A stretch of 64,000 nt of DNA from Datisca glomerata (GCA_003255025.1 QANY01013656.1:620001-684000), one strand, 5' to 3'. Counted from the stretch's first letter, positions 29,491-40,880 are shown. Notes: a model not told the origin generated them from the sequence alone. Made by a program: numbers and translations.

Positions 29491-30201
29491 ATGGCTTCTT
29501 CCATTACCTTCACAACTCCTCAAAGCCATCACCTTCGCAAATCCAACTTTCTCGGTAAAACCCACCACTCTTTTCTTACTCGCAAATCAGTTACACCTCC
29601 TAAGCAAGTATCAAATCATAATGTCCTAAAGCCGTGCGCCAAATTCGACCTGCTTCAAATATTGGGGGGCAGAGGACTCTGCAACGGAGAAAAAGGCGTA
29701 CAGCAAGAGCTAAAGAGAAACATCGAAGAACTCAAATCACCAGTTGATGACCCAGAGCAAGAAAAAATAGAAATTGAAACCTCAACGATTGAGAAAGTCC
29801 CAGAAAACGGATTTGAAAAGGAATTGATGGGTCTTACAGGGGGATTTCCAGGGGGTGAAAAGGGATTGAGGAAGTTTATAGAAGAGAACCCACCGCCTTC
29901 AAAAGCATCCGCCTCAGAAAAAACTCTCTTGGACGTATCGTCGAACAGTAAGAAGGCAGAGCCGCCGCAGTTGCCGCTGTTAATGCCTGGAATGATTGCG
30001 ATAGTGAAGAACACAAACAGTCCGTATTATATGTACTGTGGGATTGTGCAGAGGATCACAGATGGGAAAGCTGGGGTGCTATTCGAGGGAGGAAATTGGG
30101 ATCGGTTGATTACTTTTAGATTGGAAGAGCTGGAGCGCAGAGAAAAAGGGCCTCCCATGAAAAATCCCAGATCTGCCATTCTTGAGCCTCTGCTTGAGTA
30201 A
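29491..30201 (+). CDS. ndhS: NAD(P)H dehydrogenase-like complex subunit S, chloroplastic (NdhS / CRR31)
   Basis: 236 residues, one uninterrupted exon, the usual size for this family. Residues 1 to about 50 are rich in Ser, Thr, Lys and His with no acidic residues early on, as in a chloroplast transit peptide. Diagnostic blocks follow: LGGRGLCNGEKG (58-69), LTGGFPGGEKGL (115-126) and an SH3-like domain (about 164-215) with MYCGIVQRITDGKAGVLFEG. In plants NdhS forms part of the electron-donor-binding subcomplex of the thylakoid NDH complex, docking ferredoxin for cyclic electron flow around photosystem I. The start context and intact conserved C-terminus suggest a working gene. It is the only clearly functional host protein gene here, hemmed in by a solo LTR upstream and pararetroviral sequence about 1 kb downstream. 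Confidence 0.95.
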   Translation: MASSITFTTPQSHHLRKSNFLGKTHHSFLTRKSVTPPKQVSNHNVLKPCAKFDLLQILGGRGLCNGEKGVQQELKRNIEELKSPVDDPEQEKIEIETSTIEKVPENGFEKELMGLTGGFPGGEKGLRKFIEENPPPSKASASEKTLLDVSSNSKKAEPPQLPLLMPGMIAIVKNTNSPYYMYCGIVQRITDGKAGVLFEGGNWDRLITFRLEELERREKGPPMKNPRSAILEPLLE

Positions 30202-31172
30202 GATGTATAATGACTCAAATTTCTCTGTTTATCAGAAATTCCTGTGTTGAACTTTCGGTAGAATTTTCTTTTCTGGGATTTCAACTTTGATGAAAAGAAA
30301 ATCAGTGCCACTTGTAAATTCTCATGTCATCATCATCTTAAGCACGTCTTTGTAGTTGAGACTCGTAATTTATTGCTTAACAACTCAAGTTGCATGAACT
30401 TACAAGTCAATAATATTACCCTACAGGAGTAATATTATGTGCAAATCTTTGAGAGAACTTTGAAAAATTCAGTAGGATAAAAGAGAAAAAATAGAAAGTT
30501 ATCCTACAATAACTTTAAAAGAAAATTATAGATATTAAAATTAAAATAAAAAATTTGAATAATTCAATCATTGAAATAAAAGAGTAATTAAATCTTTTAA
30601 AAATAGAAAATTTAATTAATAAACAAGAATTTAGTGAACTTAGTAAATTATTAAGTTTCGATAATGAGGGTGAAGAACTCATAAACTGTCAAGACAATGA
30701 TGAACATTTCATCCAAATCTTCAATCACATAAAAATAAAAAAATGGCACATAAAAATCAACTGTTCATTTACTGTTTTTACTTCAATTTCTGCATAATTT
30801 CAACTGTTTGCCGCTTATTATTGTTGGTTATTGATATTATTGTTCACTTATTTACTTACATGAATAATTGCTTATATCTAATCTTACTCTCTACCCAAGT
30901 GACTGGTTATTCTTATATTTGATTATTTCTCTGTATTATTTGTTTGCCTAATATGTGAATCTGTTTATCAGAGACTGACGTATCAGCTTCTATTTGGTTA
31001 GCTTCAGGAACCTAGGTAAGACCTCTTAGATACGTAAATCCCGAGGGTAGGGTTGTTGTAGAGACAAAATGGAGAAGAGTGAAGCCTAATATGAGGTTGT
31101 AGAAGTCACCACAAGCTTAGTAACAAAAAATACAATATGAAATTCTCAATAATAACAAAATATATATATATA
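30202..31172. other. ndhS 3' region and intergenic DNA
   Basis: The first 100-200 bp should include the ndhS 3' untranslated region. The rest is AT-rich without a coding pattern. 30990-31140 may be outer pararetroviral sequence, but I cannot show this. Confidence 0.4.
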
Positions 31173-31751
31173 TGATACCAACTTGGGCTCAACCAACACG
31201 CCCCATTATGTGAGGAGGCAAAACACTGTAAGTCCAGTCAGTTTAGATAACAAAATAACTTACACTGAGCACGTCTGTCAACATTTTACAGGGGTCAACG
31301 GTCTTAACGCAATCTCTGCTCAACAGACCTTACCCAGACGCGACTTGGGTGACGTCCCACTCAGTGTTCATTGATTATTTCCTGAACTTACTGTAGTACA
31401 GTGAGTACTTCCTCAATCATAACAGATACATATTGAGTGCCTTTGGGTTAGCAACATGATCATGATTAGTAGAGCTTATAGTCATGGTTATACACGGTTT
31501 ACATTAATACATACATGGTCTCATGAATAGAGAATATGAGGAGTTAAAGAAACTTACGGTTAGGGAGCACTGGAGCTCCTGAGTACAACAACGTTATGCA
31601 TGTGCAAGTGTGAGCAGAATAGTAATGGAGATAAGAAATGAGAGAGAATTTAGAGAGAGAATATGAGGGCAAACTTAAGAGCTCAACACATGAGCATTCT
31701 ATTAAACATAAAAGGAAAAGCTTTTTTTTTCTCAACAAGGGTGAGAGGCCC
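31173..31751 (-). other. Pararetroviral leader region downstream of the TATA box
   Basis: On the minus strand this runs from the TATA box at 31752 to a TGGTATCA primer-like site at 31173-31180. It has several short upstream AUGs and local dyads (for example TACTGTAGTACAGTGAG near 31390), as expected of a structured leader. The part beyond 31361 has no counterpart in the plus-strand copy. Confidence 0.45.
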
Positions 31752-31872
31752 TTTTATAATACAGAAAAGTACCTTAATTTAAACAAGAGTAACTAAAGTA
31801 ACTATACAACATTATTCAGAAAAGTAACTTAACTCAAACAAGAGTAACTAAAGTAACGATACAACATTATTC
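31752..31872 (-). promoter_or_regulatory. Pararetroviral promoter: TATA box plus 2 x 55-bp repeats
   Basis: TATAAAA (31752-31758, minus) is preceded by two adjacent 55-bp repeats (31763-31817 and 31818-31872) containing GTTACTTTAGTTACTC. The duplicated block directly upstream of TATA resembles a duplicated enhancer. The same arrangement occurs in the plus copy at 40992-41112. Confidence 0.7.
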
Positions 31873-32178
31873 TGCGTAGATGATTAGGTAGGATAGCGTG
31901 GTGTGACAAACATCGTCCACATGTGCGGTTTGGCGAAGCTACTGTGGAGACCTTTGTTTGCTTCTGTTTAGTGCTTGACAGCTGGTCGGGTTATATTAAT
32001 TGAGTTTGCCTTTTCCTTTACGGTCTTTGTCTTTCTCGAGCTGGTCTGAGATAATGGACGCTGATGAGTCTCAAAAGTCAGCAATGGTTGGCTCTGGTGG
32101 GTCCACTGGTGGTGTCAGATCTGGTAAGTCATCATTGGGGTCTTGACTCTCGCTAGCAAGGATGCTGAAGGCATTGTG

Positions 32179-32502
32179 CTAAATGATGTCCAGGCTGAGA
32201 TCAGTGGTTGGCTCAGTAGGAGGAGATACTGATAATTGCCTTTGTGGACTTGGATTGGTACTGGATGTGGCCATGGAGGTTGTGTCAGATCCAAACACAT
32301 GTAGGAACTGGTTTTTTACAAAAGCCATGGTTCTTACAGCTAATTCTTTTTCACTGATTTGGGGAAATTGCTGTTTAATCATATTTTGAGCATTTAAGAA
32401 TGGATTTCTCGTTGGTACTGGTACAGGTTTTGGGACTAATTCATAGCATGCTTGTGCATGGGTCTTGATCAGTTTGATTAATTCAGTTAGGTGGGGGTTC
32501 AT
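32179..32502 (-). pseudogene. C-terminal part of the pararetroviral downstream ORF
   Basis: A minus-strand frame of 107 codons that continues the downstream ORF after a frame change near 32578. Its C-terminus is rich in Pro, Ser and Thr. No domain is recognised. This segment (about 450 bp, 31970-32430) is deleted from the plus-strand copy. Confidence 0.5.
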
Positions 32503-32577
32503 GCCTTTGTCCCACCATTTGGTAAAGAATATACGTTTTAGGACGGGTATTCCATTCTGGTATTCACATTTAAGATC

Positions 32578-33287
32578 TCATCTCCAAATCCATGGGATAT
32601 TGAATTGGATGATAAAATGTACTAAGGCTTTGGATAAAGTATCAAACGTAAGACCAAATTTATCCCACCAAAGGAGGAACCAATTTGGTAAGCCTGCGTC
32701 TAATACCTCAGGGCATATACGGATAAACCATGTGTGGTTTCGTATCGGATTTTGATAATAAAATGTATTGGTAAAGGATTCTATGTAATCCCAATAACTG
32801 TATTTGATAGTTTTCTGATGTATCTCCATAGTTCTGGTAGTATGAGGATGTAGACCCCATTGACTGATGGAGATAAAATTTTTGATTACAGCCTTACTAA
32901 AAGTAATTGGGCTGGTATTTCGGTTAGAGTCATGGAATGTATGTCTGATTTCCATGCTCCCAGATTGGACGACTATAGCTTTATATATGTATCTATTTTG
33001 TTCAAATCGGGTAGGATACTGTTGTGTGGAGAGATAACGGGTTTTTATCTCCCATAGATTTTCCATCTATTTTTCATCAATCGGTTCGATAGTGAGGATT
33101 ATTTCCTCAGATATTCGGTTAATAATGTACTGTTCTGGTGTCAAGAGGACTTCTTTTGTACTCTTGCGAGTAGCGTCTTGTACACTGGAGAATTCTGAAG
33201 GCTAGAAAATCCCATCATTCGGATATTGCAGAGTGGTTCTGCCACGTCCGCGCCCACGAGAACTGCGGCTTCTTCCTCGGTTATTCA
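32578..33287 (-). pseudogene. Pararetroviral downstream ORF, function unknown
   Basis: Opens at 33287 with an Arg/Gly-rich stretch (GRSRSSRGRGRGR), its ATG overlapping the stop region of the RNase H frame as ATGAATAA. TAG stops interrupt it near 33200 and 33066. The remaining 162 codons are rich in Trp and aromatics (GLPNWFLLWWDKFG, IPWIWR). Its position after RNase H corresponds to the transactivator/inclusion-body gene of caulimovirids, but I see no motif that proves this. The plus copy retains a Trp codon where this copy has the second stop. Confidence 0.6.
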
Positions 33288-33321
33288 TTATTGGATTTGG
33301 TTCCCTGTAAATATTCACTGG

Positions 33322-34397
33322 TTAGAAATCAGGAAGAGAATTCTGTTCACCTTTAATATATTCAATATCAAAATCAAATATAGATAAAATACTCTGCCAT
33401 GATGCAAATATTTGTTTTGATGCAAGATTTTGTACATCTTTTTTGAAAATCTGTTTTGCAGCAGAGCAGTCAACACGGATAAGAAAATGTTGATTTAATA
33501 GATCATCTTGAAATTTTAATACACATTTCACAATTGCTAAACATTCTTGTTTAATTGTTAGATAATTTTTTGCTGGTCCTTTCCAGGTACCAGAGGTGAA
33601 TCTTAATAATTCTTCTTTATGAGTTTGAAGATTTAACTGCTTCAGAATACCTCCATATCCTAGGTTAGAGGCATCAGTTTCTACAATTTTATTCCATGTC
33701 GGGTGTGGTAAAGCTAAACAGTGTAATTGTTGCATTTTAGCTTTAATATTCTTAACTGCTAGTGTAAGATCTGATGTCCAAGGTATATGTTTCTTTTGAA
33801 GTCTCTGATTTAACAGAGCAGTATCCTGAGCTAGTTGGGGATAAAAGTCACGGATATAGTTCAAACTTCCTAAGAATCTTTGTAATTGTGTTTTGTCTTT
33901 TATTTCATCTGAAAATTAGATGCAAAATCTATACTACGGTTAATAGGAATGATAGTGCCATTAGAAATGTTATGGCCTAAGAATCTAATTATTGTTTGAA
34001 ACAATTTCATTTTAGTAGCAGATAATACTAAACCATTTCGGATAATCACATTCTTAAAAATATTAAGATGTTTAAAATGCTGGTCTATTGATGATGAGAA
34101 GATTAAGACATTATCAATGTAACAGATAATAAATGTAGTGTAAGCATAAAAAATATCATTCATGATATGCTGGAATTCAGATGGACCATTTTTTACACCA
34201 AATGGTAACACATTCCATTCAAAATGGCCAAAAGGTTCTATAAAGACAGTTTTATACCTGTCTGCTTCGGCTACTTGGATTTGCCAAAATTCAGATTTCA
34301 GATCAAATTTTGAAAAGATTACAGAATCATAAAGTCTATCAAGTAGATCTTTTTTATTTGGGATTGGATATCTAATCCATTGTAATGCATCATTCAA
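33322..34397 (-). pseudogene. Pararetroviral reverse transcriptase / RNase H, broken
   Basis: RT occupies 34397-33900, with PIPNKKDLLDRLYDSVIFSK near its start (a Ty3/caulimovirid-type RT) and the active-site block YIDNVLIFSS, where the second aspartate of the usual YxDD is Asn. A frameshift near 33905 precedes the RNase H part (33864-33322), which has the catalytic-type ETDASNLGYGG. A one-base deletion gives an early stop at 33322 relative to the plus copy. Confidence 0.8.
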
Positions 34398-34440
34398 TGG
34401 TTTATAATTGATTACTAATCTAGGTGATCCTCTTTCTATC

Positions 34441-35763
34441 TCAGCATTTTTGTTTACATAGAAACCAGTACAACTCCAAGGAGATTTTACTAGGTCTAAT
34501 TAATTTTTTTGCTAACAGAGATTCAATGTCAGTTTTGCAGAGTTCTAAATATTCCTTTTTCATTTGGCTAGGTCTCGATTTGGTAGGAATATTCTTCTCA
34601 TTGAAGTACGGTAAAGATATTATGTGTTTCTTTCTATCCCAAAAGGTATTAGGGATATCACTACAAGTTTCAGATTGGAATTCATGAAGAATAGTGTGAA
34701 TTTTCTTTTGTATTGCGGGTTGTTGAATACGTTGGTCAATAGTCAAAAAGTGTATTTCTTTTTGTAATAAATTAATCTGATTTGTCTTATTATCAATCAG
34801 ATGTCTGATGATATCTACTTCCTCAGTATACGGTTTGATAATGAATTCAAAAGTAATGTCAACAGTATCAACAACTGTATGGATACCAGAGGTATCAATT
34901 CTGGTAATAGGCATAATTGAATTAAGGAAAGGATTGCCTAAGATAATACTTTGTGTCATATTCTTAATGAGCACAAATGAAGCAAGTATGCAAACTCCCT
35001 GTTTGCAGATAAGTGCTTCTGGTATTTTGTATTGGATTCTCATTAAATTCCCACTAGCGCTTGTGAGAGATTGAGTGGTTGTATGAAAATATTTTAGAGG
35101 GATTAATCCTTCATGAATACAGTTCATATCTGCACCACTATCTACTAACACAATGGCGTCAGTAATGAGAAAATCAGGTTTGATTACTAAGGTAATCTTT
35201 GTATACCATTTCTGCAAGGTGACCTGGTTTAGAAGGAATATGTACAGATTATTCTCCTTTGTCTGATCTGGTGAGATCTGACAAGGCTGATATGGGGAGG
35301 TCAAAGTCTGACTTTGACTTTGACTAGGAGATGGCTGATCTGGTGAAGTCAAAGGTTGACCTTGACTTTGACTTGGGTGATCTTGTGAAGGCAGGTCTGG
35401 GAAGACTACATGGGCTTTCCCTTTGGCTGTAGGCTGTTTGAAGAGATTCAGCTCTTGAGAAAGGATTTGATGTGCAGTCTTTAACAGCTGGATGTCAGAT
35501 TTAATAATATTAATTTCCATTTTCAGATCAGAAATAGTTACGGGTTTATGAGGTATATAATCCTGTTGGATACGGCTTAATAATTCTTTCATACTGTAAT
35601 TTTCTACAGGTTTTATCTCAGGAGTGGAATATTCCTTGTAGCAAGTTTCTAAAAACTTAAGTTTCATTTCTGGATCAGTAATTTGATCAGCTGTGGCAAG
35701 AAGAGATCGTTGAGTGTCAGTTAATACATTTAGACCTGGTCCTTTCAGATCTAAACCGTTCAT
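34441..35763 (-). pseudogene. Pararetroviral polyprotein segment: linker, aspartic protease, RT N-terminus
   Basis: 440 codons. Residues about 150-175 contain SPDQPSPSQSQSQTLTSP-type repeats. The protease active site is VLVDSGADMNCIHEG, followed by the ILGNPFL block. The C-terminal part enters the RT N-terminal region and is cut off by a frameshift near 34495. A zinc knuckle just upstream (about 36010-36055) reads CYKCGLTGHFANKF, with Phe in place of the last Cys. The identical frameshift occurs in the plus copy. Confidence 0.75.
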
Positions 35764-36090
35764 CTCAACTATTGCCTTCCAATAATTGGTTTCTGTTATA
35801 GTATTGCAGTTCTTAGAGTTGCAGCAAGGTTGATCAGGTTGTTCAGATGTGGCAGAAGAATCAGATTCAGATGCAGAAATATATGCAACGTCATCATCTG
35901 AATTGGAATTAGAGCTGTCGTCAGACAGGCAGTTCAGAATCTTTTGTTGTGTTTCTTCATCGAGAGCTAACTCATGAAGTTCCTTTTTGAATTTAGATCG
36001 GAATTTGTTGGCAAAATGTCCAGTTAAGCCACACTTATAACAAATGGCTTTGACTTTGCTGTTATGAGATTTCTAGTGTGGTTGAGATCT

Positions 36091-37549
36091 TTATTTGGAT
36101 TCTTTATGTCTGAATTTCTTTTTCGAAAAGTACTTCTTATGCGGTTTAGAATGCTTTGAGGAAATTCTAGGAGATTTAGATGATGAAGAAGTAGTTGGAT
36201 AATGGATTTTAGTATCATAGGAAAATTGATCATAAAATTCGCCTAATTCTTTTCTGTTGTCAAGATTCTGGCTTTTCATCATATGTTGTAGTTTCATATC
36301 ATTGCATAATCCTAGTCCTTCTTCTATTACTAGGGCAATGAGATGTCCATAAGTATATTGATCATAAGGAATGTCCATTTGATCTTGCTTATCGTAGAGT
36401 TTTCTTCTTACTCTTTCAGCAAAAAGACTTGGGAGGCCATCAATGAACTTTGCCTTCCAATGTTCATTGTTTGCATCACTTCTCTGCATGACTTTCATTA
36501 GAAAGACATCCTTATACAATCTGAAGTGAGTCAGAGAAGGGCATCTCAGGTTTTGGAAAAGTTCTATGTGCCTATCAGTATTGACAATTCCTGGGCCAAG
36601 GAAATGGTGAATAATGGATTGGGCCAGGGTATAACAGGCATCTTCAGTTCTGGTATGGGTACCAGTAATTGGGTCAATATTTATTTTGAAAGAGTTCAAG
36701 ATTTCTTGGCATTGACTTTCAGTGAGACAATTGTCCCACCAGCTTTTCAGCGTTCCTGTGAAACCATTGACCAACAACCTGCAGATCTGGCGATCAGTAT
36801 TCTCATTCTGCTTACACACAGAAGAGTACATGATCATTTGATGAATGCTCTCGAAGACCTGATATTCTGTTTTACCATCGATGTTCCATTCATAGATGGT
36901 TTTGCCATGGTAAGATTTCTGAGAATGAAGCATATAAAATATCTTAGGGAGTAGGTCTGGGATAATAATACCTACTCAGTCCAGTTAAAGCCATACGGGT
37001 AGTAGGTCTTTTTGAATAGCTAGAAGAGAGTTTATTGATGAAATCATCAAAATTCTTTTGAATATCTAAGATTTGAGAGAGGGAATACTCTTCAGGTTCT
37101 TCAAGATCCTGATTCATCATGTTCAACTGTCCTGAAGATGTTTCAGGTGTGGAGGTCTTATCAGGTGTGGAGGTCTTATCAGGTGTAGAGATCTTCAGAT
37201 TCTTGATCTTATCCATTATGGTTTCCATAAAATCATCCTCCTTCTTACTAGATTTTAATTTAAAATTCTGAACATCTAAAGGAGGTTTAAGTGTTACTAG
37301 TTCAATCGTGATTTTAGGTTTGTCTGTTGGAGGAGTTTTAGATTGGATCTCATGGATTTGAGAAATCTGTTCCTCAATCCTAGTTAACTGTGTTCCTACA
37401 GTTTGAAGGAAGAGGTTGGTGTAATTGTTCTGCTTGGTTAAGGGTAGAATATCTTTTACCTTTAACAATATCCTGATGGTTGGTCTTATCAGGAATCTCA
37501 GTATAGGGGTTAATGACCAATGGTTTTTGATTACCTTGTCCTGGAGCAA
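36091..37549 (-). pseudogene. Pararetroviral coat-protein-like region, broken
   Basis: 37549-36944 is a polar region with a probable coiled coil and three 18-bp tandem units encoding TPDKTS (about 37147-37200). After a frameshift near 36940, 36933-36091 holds the capsid-like core (IYEWNIDGKTEYQVFE; GFTGTLKSWWDNCLTE) and a basic tail rich in Ser, Lys and His leading to the zinc knuckle. This W-W-D-N block is characteristic of caulimovirid coat-protein regions. It exists only once, in the spacer between the inverted arms. Confidence 0.7.
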
Positions 37550-37917
37550 GCTCTAAGGATAAGGGTGGTGGATGACTAGCATGGTAGGTTCTACTAGTTG
37601 TGGTTATCCAAGTTTTCTGTATATTGGTCAGAACTTGTAACTGTTGGTCATCTTTAATTTTGACTCTTTTAGTGAGCTGGTAATACCATTCAGGAAAAGG
37701 CTGAAGGCATTAATCCTGTTCTAATTGGAAGTAGTACAGGTTCTTAAGATCTAAGAGCTATAGAGGATTATGGTCGGCGAAATATCAATCTCTGAAATCC
37801 TTATATTTTGGTTGCATAAAATCCTGGTGAAAACTTTGTCTCAACATACTATTGGATGTGAAATCCATCTAAATGTTGAATTGCACGTCACTTGCGGTTG
37901 GGCTCATTGGCCTTCTG
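37550..37917 (-). pseudogene. Upstream pararetroviral polyprotein remnant (possible movement-protein C-terminus)
   Basis: Short coding-like blocks on the minus strand (YVETKFSPGFYATKI, and RVKIKDDQQLQVLTNIQKTW near 37640) separated by stops. Position before the coat protein suggests the end of a movement-protein-type region. Assignment is by position only. Confidence 0.35.
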
Positions 37918-37989
37918 TTTATCGTGGATTCCTAAACACCATGAGGAATCTGATTTATCGTGGATTCCTAAACACCATGAGGAATCTGA
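37918..37989. repeat. Two perfect 36-bp tandem units at the inversion junction
   Basis: 37918-37953 and 37954-37989 are identical. The second unit ends exactly where the plus-strand arm begins. The repeat encodes DSSWCLGIHDK on the minus strand. Confidence 0.9.
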
Positions 37990-38861
37990 GTCAGACTTTG
38001 ACCTCCCCATATCAGCCTTGTCAGATCTCACCAGATCAGACAAAGGAGAATAATCTGTACCTATTCCTTCTAAACCAGGCCACCTTGCAGAAATGGTATA
38101 CAAAGATTACCTTAGTAATCAAACCTGATTTTCTCATTACTGACGCCATTGTCTTAGTAGATAGTGGTGCAGATATGAACTGTATTCATGAAGGATTAAT
38201 CCCTCTAAAATATTTTCATACAACCACTCAATCTCTCACAAGCGCCAGTGGAAATTTAATGAGAATCCAATACAAAATACCAGAAGCACTTATCTGCAAA
38301 CAGGGAGTTTGCATACTTGCTTCATTTGTGCTCATTAAGAATATGACACAAAATATTATCTTAGGCAATCCTTTCCTTAATTCAATTATGCCTATTACCA
38401 GAATTGATACCTCTGGTATCCATACAGTTGTTGATACTGTTGACATTACTTTTGAATTCATTACCAAACCGTATACTGAGGAAGTAGATATCATCAGACA
38501 TCTGATTGATAATAAGACAAATCAGATTAATTTATTACAAAAAGAAATACACTTTTTGACTATTGACCAACGTATTCAACAACCCGCAATACAAAAGAAA
38601 ATTCACACTATTCTTCATGAATTCCAATCTGAAACTTGTAGTGATATCCCTAATACCTTTTGGGATAGAAAGAAACACATAATATCTTTACCGTACTTCA
38701 ATGAGAAGAATATTCCTACCAAATCGAGACCTAGCCAAATGAAAAAGGAATATTTAGAACTTTGCAAAACTGACATTGAATCTCTGTTAGCAAAAAAATT
38801 AATTAGACCTAGTAAAATCTCCTTGGAGTTGTACTGGTTTCTATGTAAACAAAAATGCTGA
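37989..38861 (+). pseudogene. Pararetroviral protease and RT N-terminus, plus copy
   Basis: From SQTLTSPYQPCQ onward it matches the minus-copy segment 34441-35313, with protease site VLVDSGADMNC. It ends at the same frameshift (LELYWFLCKQKC then stop). The apparent 363-codon frame starting at 37770 joins antisense spacer sequence to the arm and is not a natural protein. Confidence 0.8.
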
Positions 38862-38904
38862 GATAGAAAGAGGATCACCTAGATTAGTAATCAATTATAA
38901 ACCA

Positions 38905-39960
38905 TTGAATGATGCATTACAATGGATTAGATATCCAATCCCAAATAAAAAAGATCTACTTGATAGACTTTATGATTCTGTAATCTTTTCAAAATTTGAT
39001 CTGAAATCTGAATTTTGGCAAATCCAAGTAGCCGAAGCAGACAGGTATAAAACTGTCTTTATAGAACCTTTTGGCCATTTTGAATGGAATGTGTTACCAT
39101 TTGGTGTAAAAAATGGTCCATCTGAATTCCAGCATATCATGAATGATATTTTTTATGCTTACACTACATTTATTATCTGTTACATTGATAATGTCTTAAT
39201 CTTCTCATCATCAATAGACCAGCATTTTAAACATCTTAATATTTTTAAGAATGTGATTATCCGAAATGGTTTAGTATTATCTGCTACTAAAATGAAATTG
39301 TTTCAAACAATAATTAGATTCTTAGGCCATAACATTTCTAATGGCACTATCATTCCTATTAACCGTAGTATAGATTTTGCATCTAATTTTCAGATGAAAT
39401 AAAAGACAAAACACAATTACAAAGATTCTTAGGAAGTTTGAACTATATCCGTGACTTTTATCCCCAACTAGCTCAGGATACTGCTCTGTTAAATCAGAGA
39501 CTTCAAAAGAAACATATACCTTGGACATCAGATCTTACACTAGCAGTTAAGAATATTAAAGCTAAAATGCAACAATTACACTGTTTAGCTTTACCACACC
39601 CGACATGGAATAAAATTGTAGAAACTGATGCCTCTAACCTAGGATATGGAGGTATTCTGAAGCAGTTAAATCTTCAAACTCATAAAGAAGAATTATTAAG
39701 ATTCACCTCTGGTACCTGGAAAGGACCAGCAAAAAATTATCTAACAATTAAACAAGAATGTTTAGCAATTGTGAAATGTGTATTAAAATTTCAAGATGAT
39801 CTATTAAATCAACATTTTCTTATCCGTGTTGACTGCTCTGCTGCAAAACAGATTTTCAAAAAAGATGTACAAAATCTTGCATCAAAACAAATATTTGCAT
39901 CATGGTAGAGTATTTTATCTAGATATTGAATATATTAAAGGTGAACAGAATTCTCTTCCT
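38905..39960 (+). pseudogene. Pararetroviral RT / RNase H, plus copy
   Basis: 38905-39402 (RT) is identical in translation to the minus-copy RT, including YIDN at the active site. It is followed by the same frameshift near 39395. RNase H (39438-39908) then hits a copy-specific TAG (39906-39908) and an 11-bp deletion. Unlike the minus copy, the RNase H end (PDFLTSEYLQGTKS) reads through to a TAA overlapping the next ORF. Confidence 0.8.
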
Positions 39961-40004
39961 GATTTTCTAACCAGTGAATATTTACAGGGAACAAAATCCA
40001 ATAG

Positions 40005-40880
40005 TGAATAATCGAGGAAGAAGCCGCAGTTCTCGTGGGCGCGGACGTGGCAGAACCAATCTGCAATATCCGAATGATGGGATTTTCTAGCCTTCAGAAT
40101 TCTTCAGTGTACAAGAGACTACTCGCAAGAGTACAAAAGAAGTCCTCTTGACACCAGAACAGTACATTATTAACCCATTATTAACCGAATATCTGAGGAA
40201 ATAATCCTCACTATTGAACTGAATGATGAAAAATGGATGGAAGATCTATGGGAGATAAAAACCCGTTATCTCTCCACACAACAGTATCCTACCCGATTTG
40301 AACAAAATAGATACATATATAAAGCTATAGTCGTTCAATCTGGGAGCATGGAAATCAGACATACATTCCATGACTTTAACCGAAATACCAGCCCAATTAC
40401 TTTTAGTAAGGCTGTAATAAAAAAATTCATCTCCATCAATCAATGGGGTCTACATCCCCATACTACCAGAACTATGGAGATACATCAGAAAACTATCAAA
40501 TACAGTTATTGGGATTACATAGAATCCTTTACCAATACATTTTATTATCAAAATCCGATACGAAACCACACATGGTTTATCCGTATATGCCCTGAGGTAT
40601 TAGACGCAGGCTTACCAAATTGGTTCCTCTTTTGGTGGGATAAATTTGGTCTTACGTTTGATACTTTATCCAAAATCTTGGTACATTTTATCATCCGATT
40701 CAATATCCCATGGATTTGGAGATGAGATCTTAAATGTGAATACCAGAATGGAATACCCGTCCTAAAACGTATATTCTTTACCAAATGGTGGGACAAATGC
40801 ATGAACCCCCACCTAACTGAATTAATCAAACTGATCAAGACCCATGCACAAGCATGCTATGAATCAGTCCCAAAACCTGT
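40005..40880 (+). pseudogene. Pararetroviral downstream ORF, plus copy
   Basis: Matches 32430-33290. The start codon is GTG here (ATG in the minus copy). The TAG in the GIF-stop block is shared, but the second stop of the minus copy is Trp here (40237 region). A 10-bp duplication (CATTATTAAC) near 40165-40185 shifts the frame. The end is cut by the 450-bp deletion near 40887. Confidence 0.65.

Larger units (their letters stand above)
31173..37989 (-). mobile_element. Endogenous caulimovirid-like pararetrovirus, minus-strand copy
   Basis: Minus-strand order is: coat-protein-like region with zinc knuckle, aspartic protease, reverse transcriptase, RNase H, a downstream ORF of unknown function, and a non-coding region with a TATA box and long leader. 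This is the Caulimoviridae layout. No integrase is present. About 580 bases after the TATA box lies TGGTATCA (31173-31180), a possible tRNA-Met primer site at a caulimovirid-like distance. The 5' part (movement-protein region) is only vestigial near 37600-37900. All coding regions carry stops or frameshifts. An LTR retrotransposon of unusual type is an alternative, as I see only one copy of the non-coding region on this strand. Confidence 0.75.

Noticed and set aside
37770..38861. 363-codon plus-strand frame starting before the inversion junction
   Set aside because: The first 70 codons are antisense spacer and 36-bp repeat sequence; only the part from about 37989 is pararetroviral protein.
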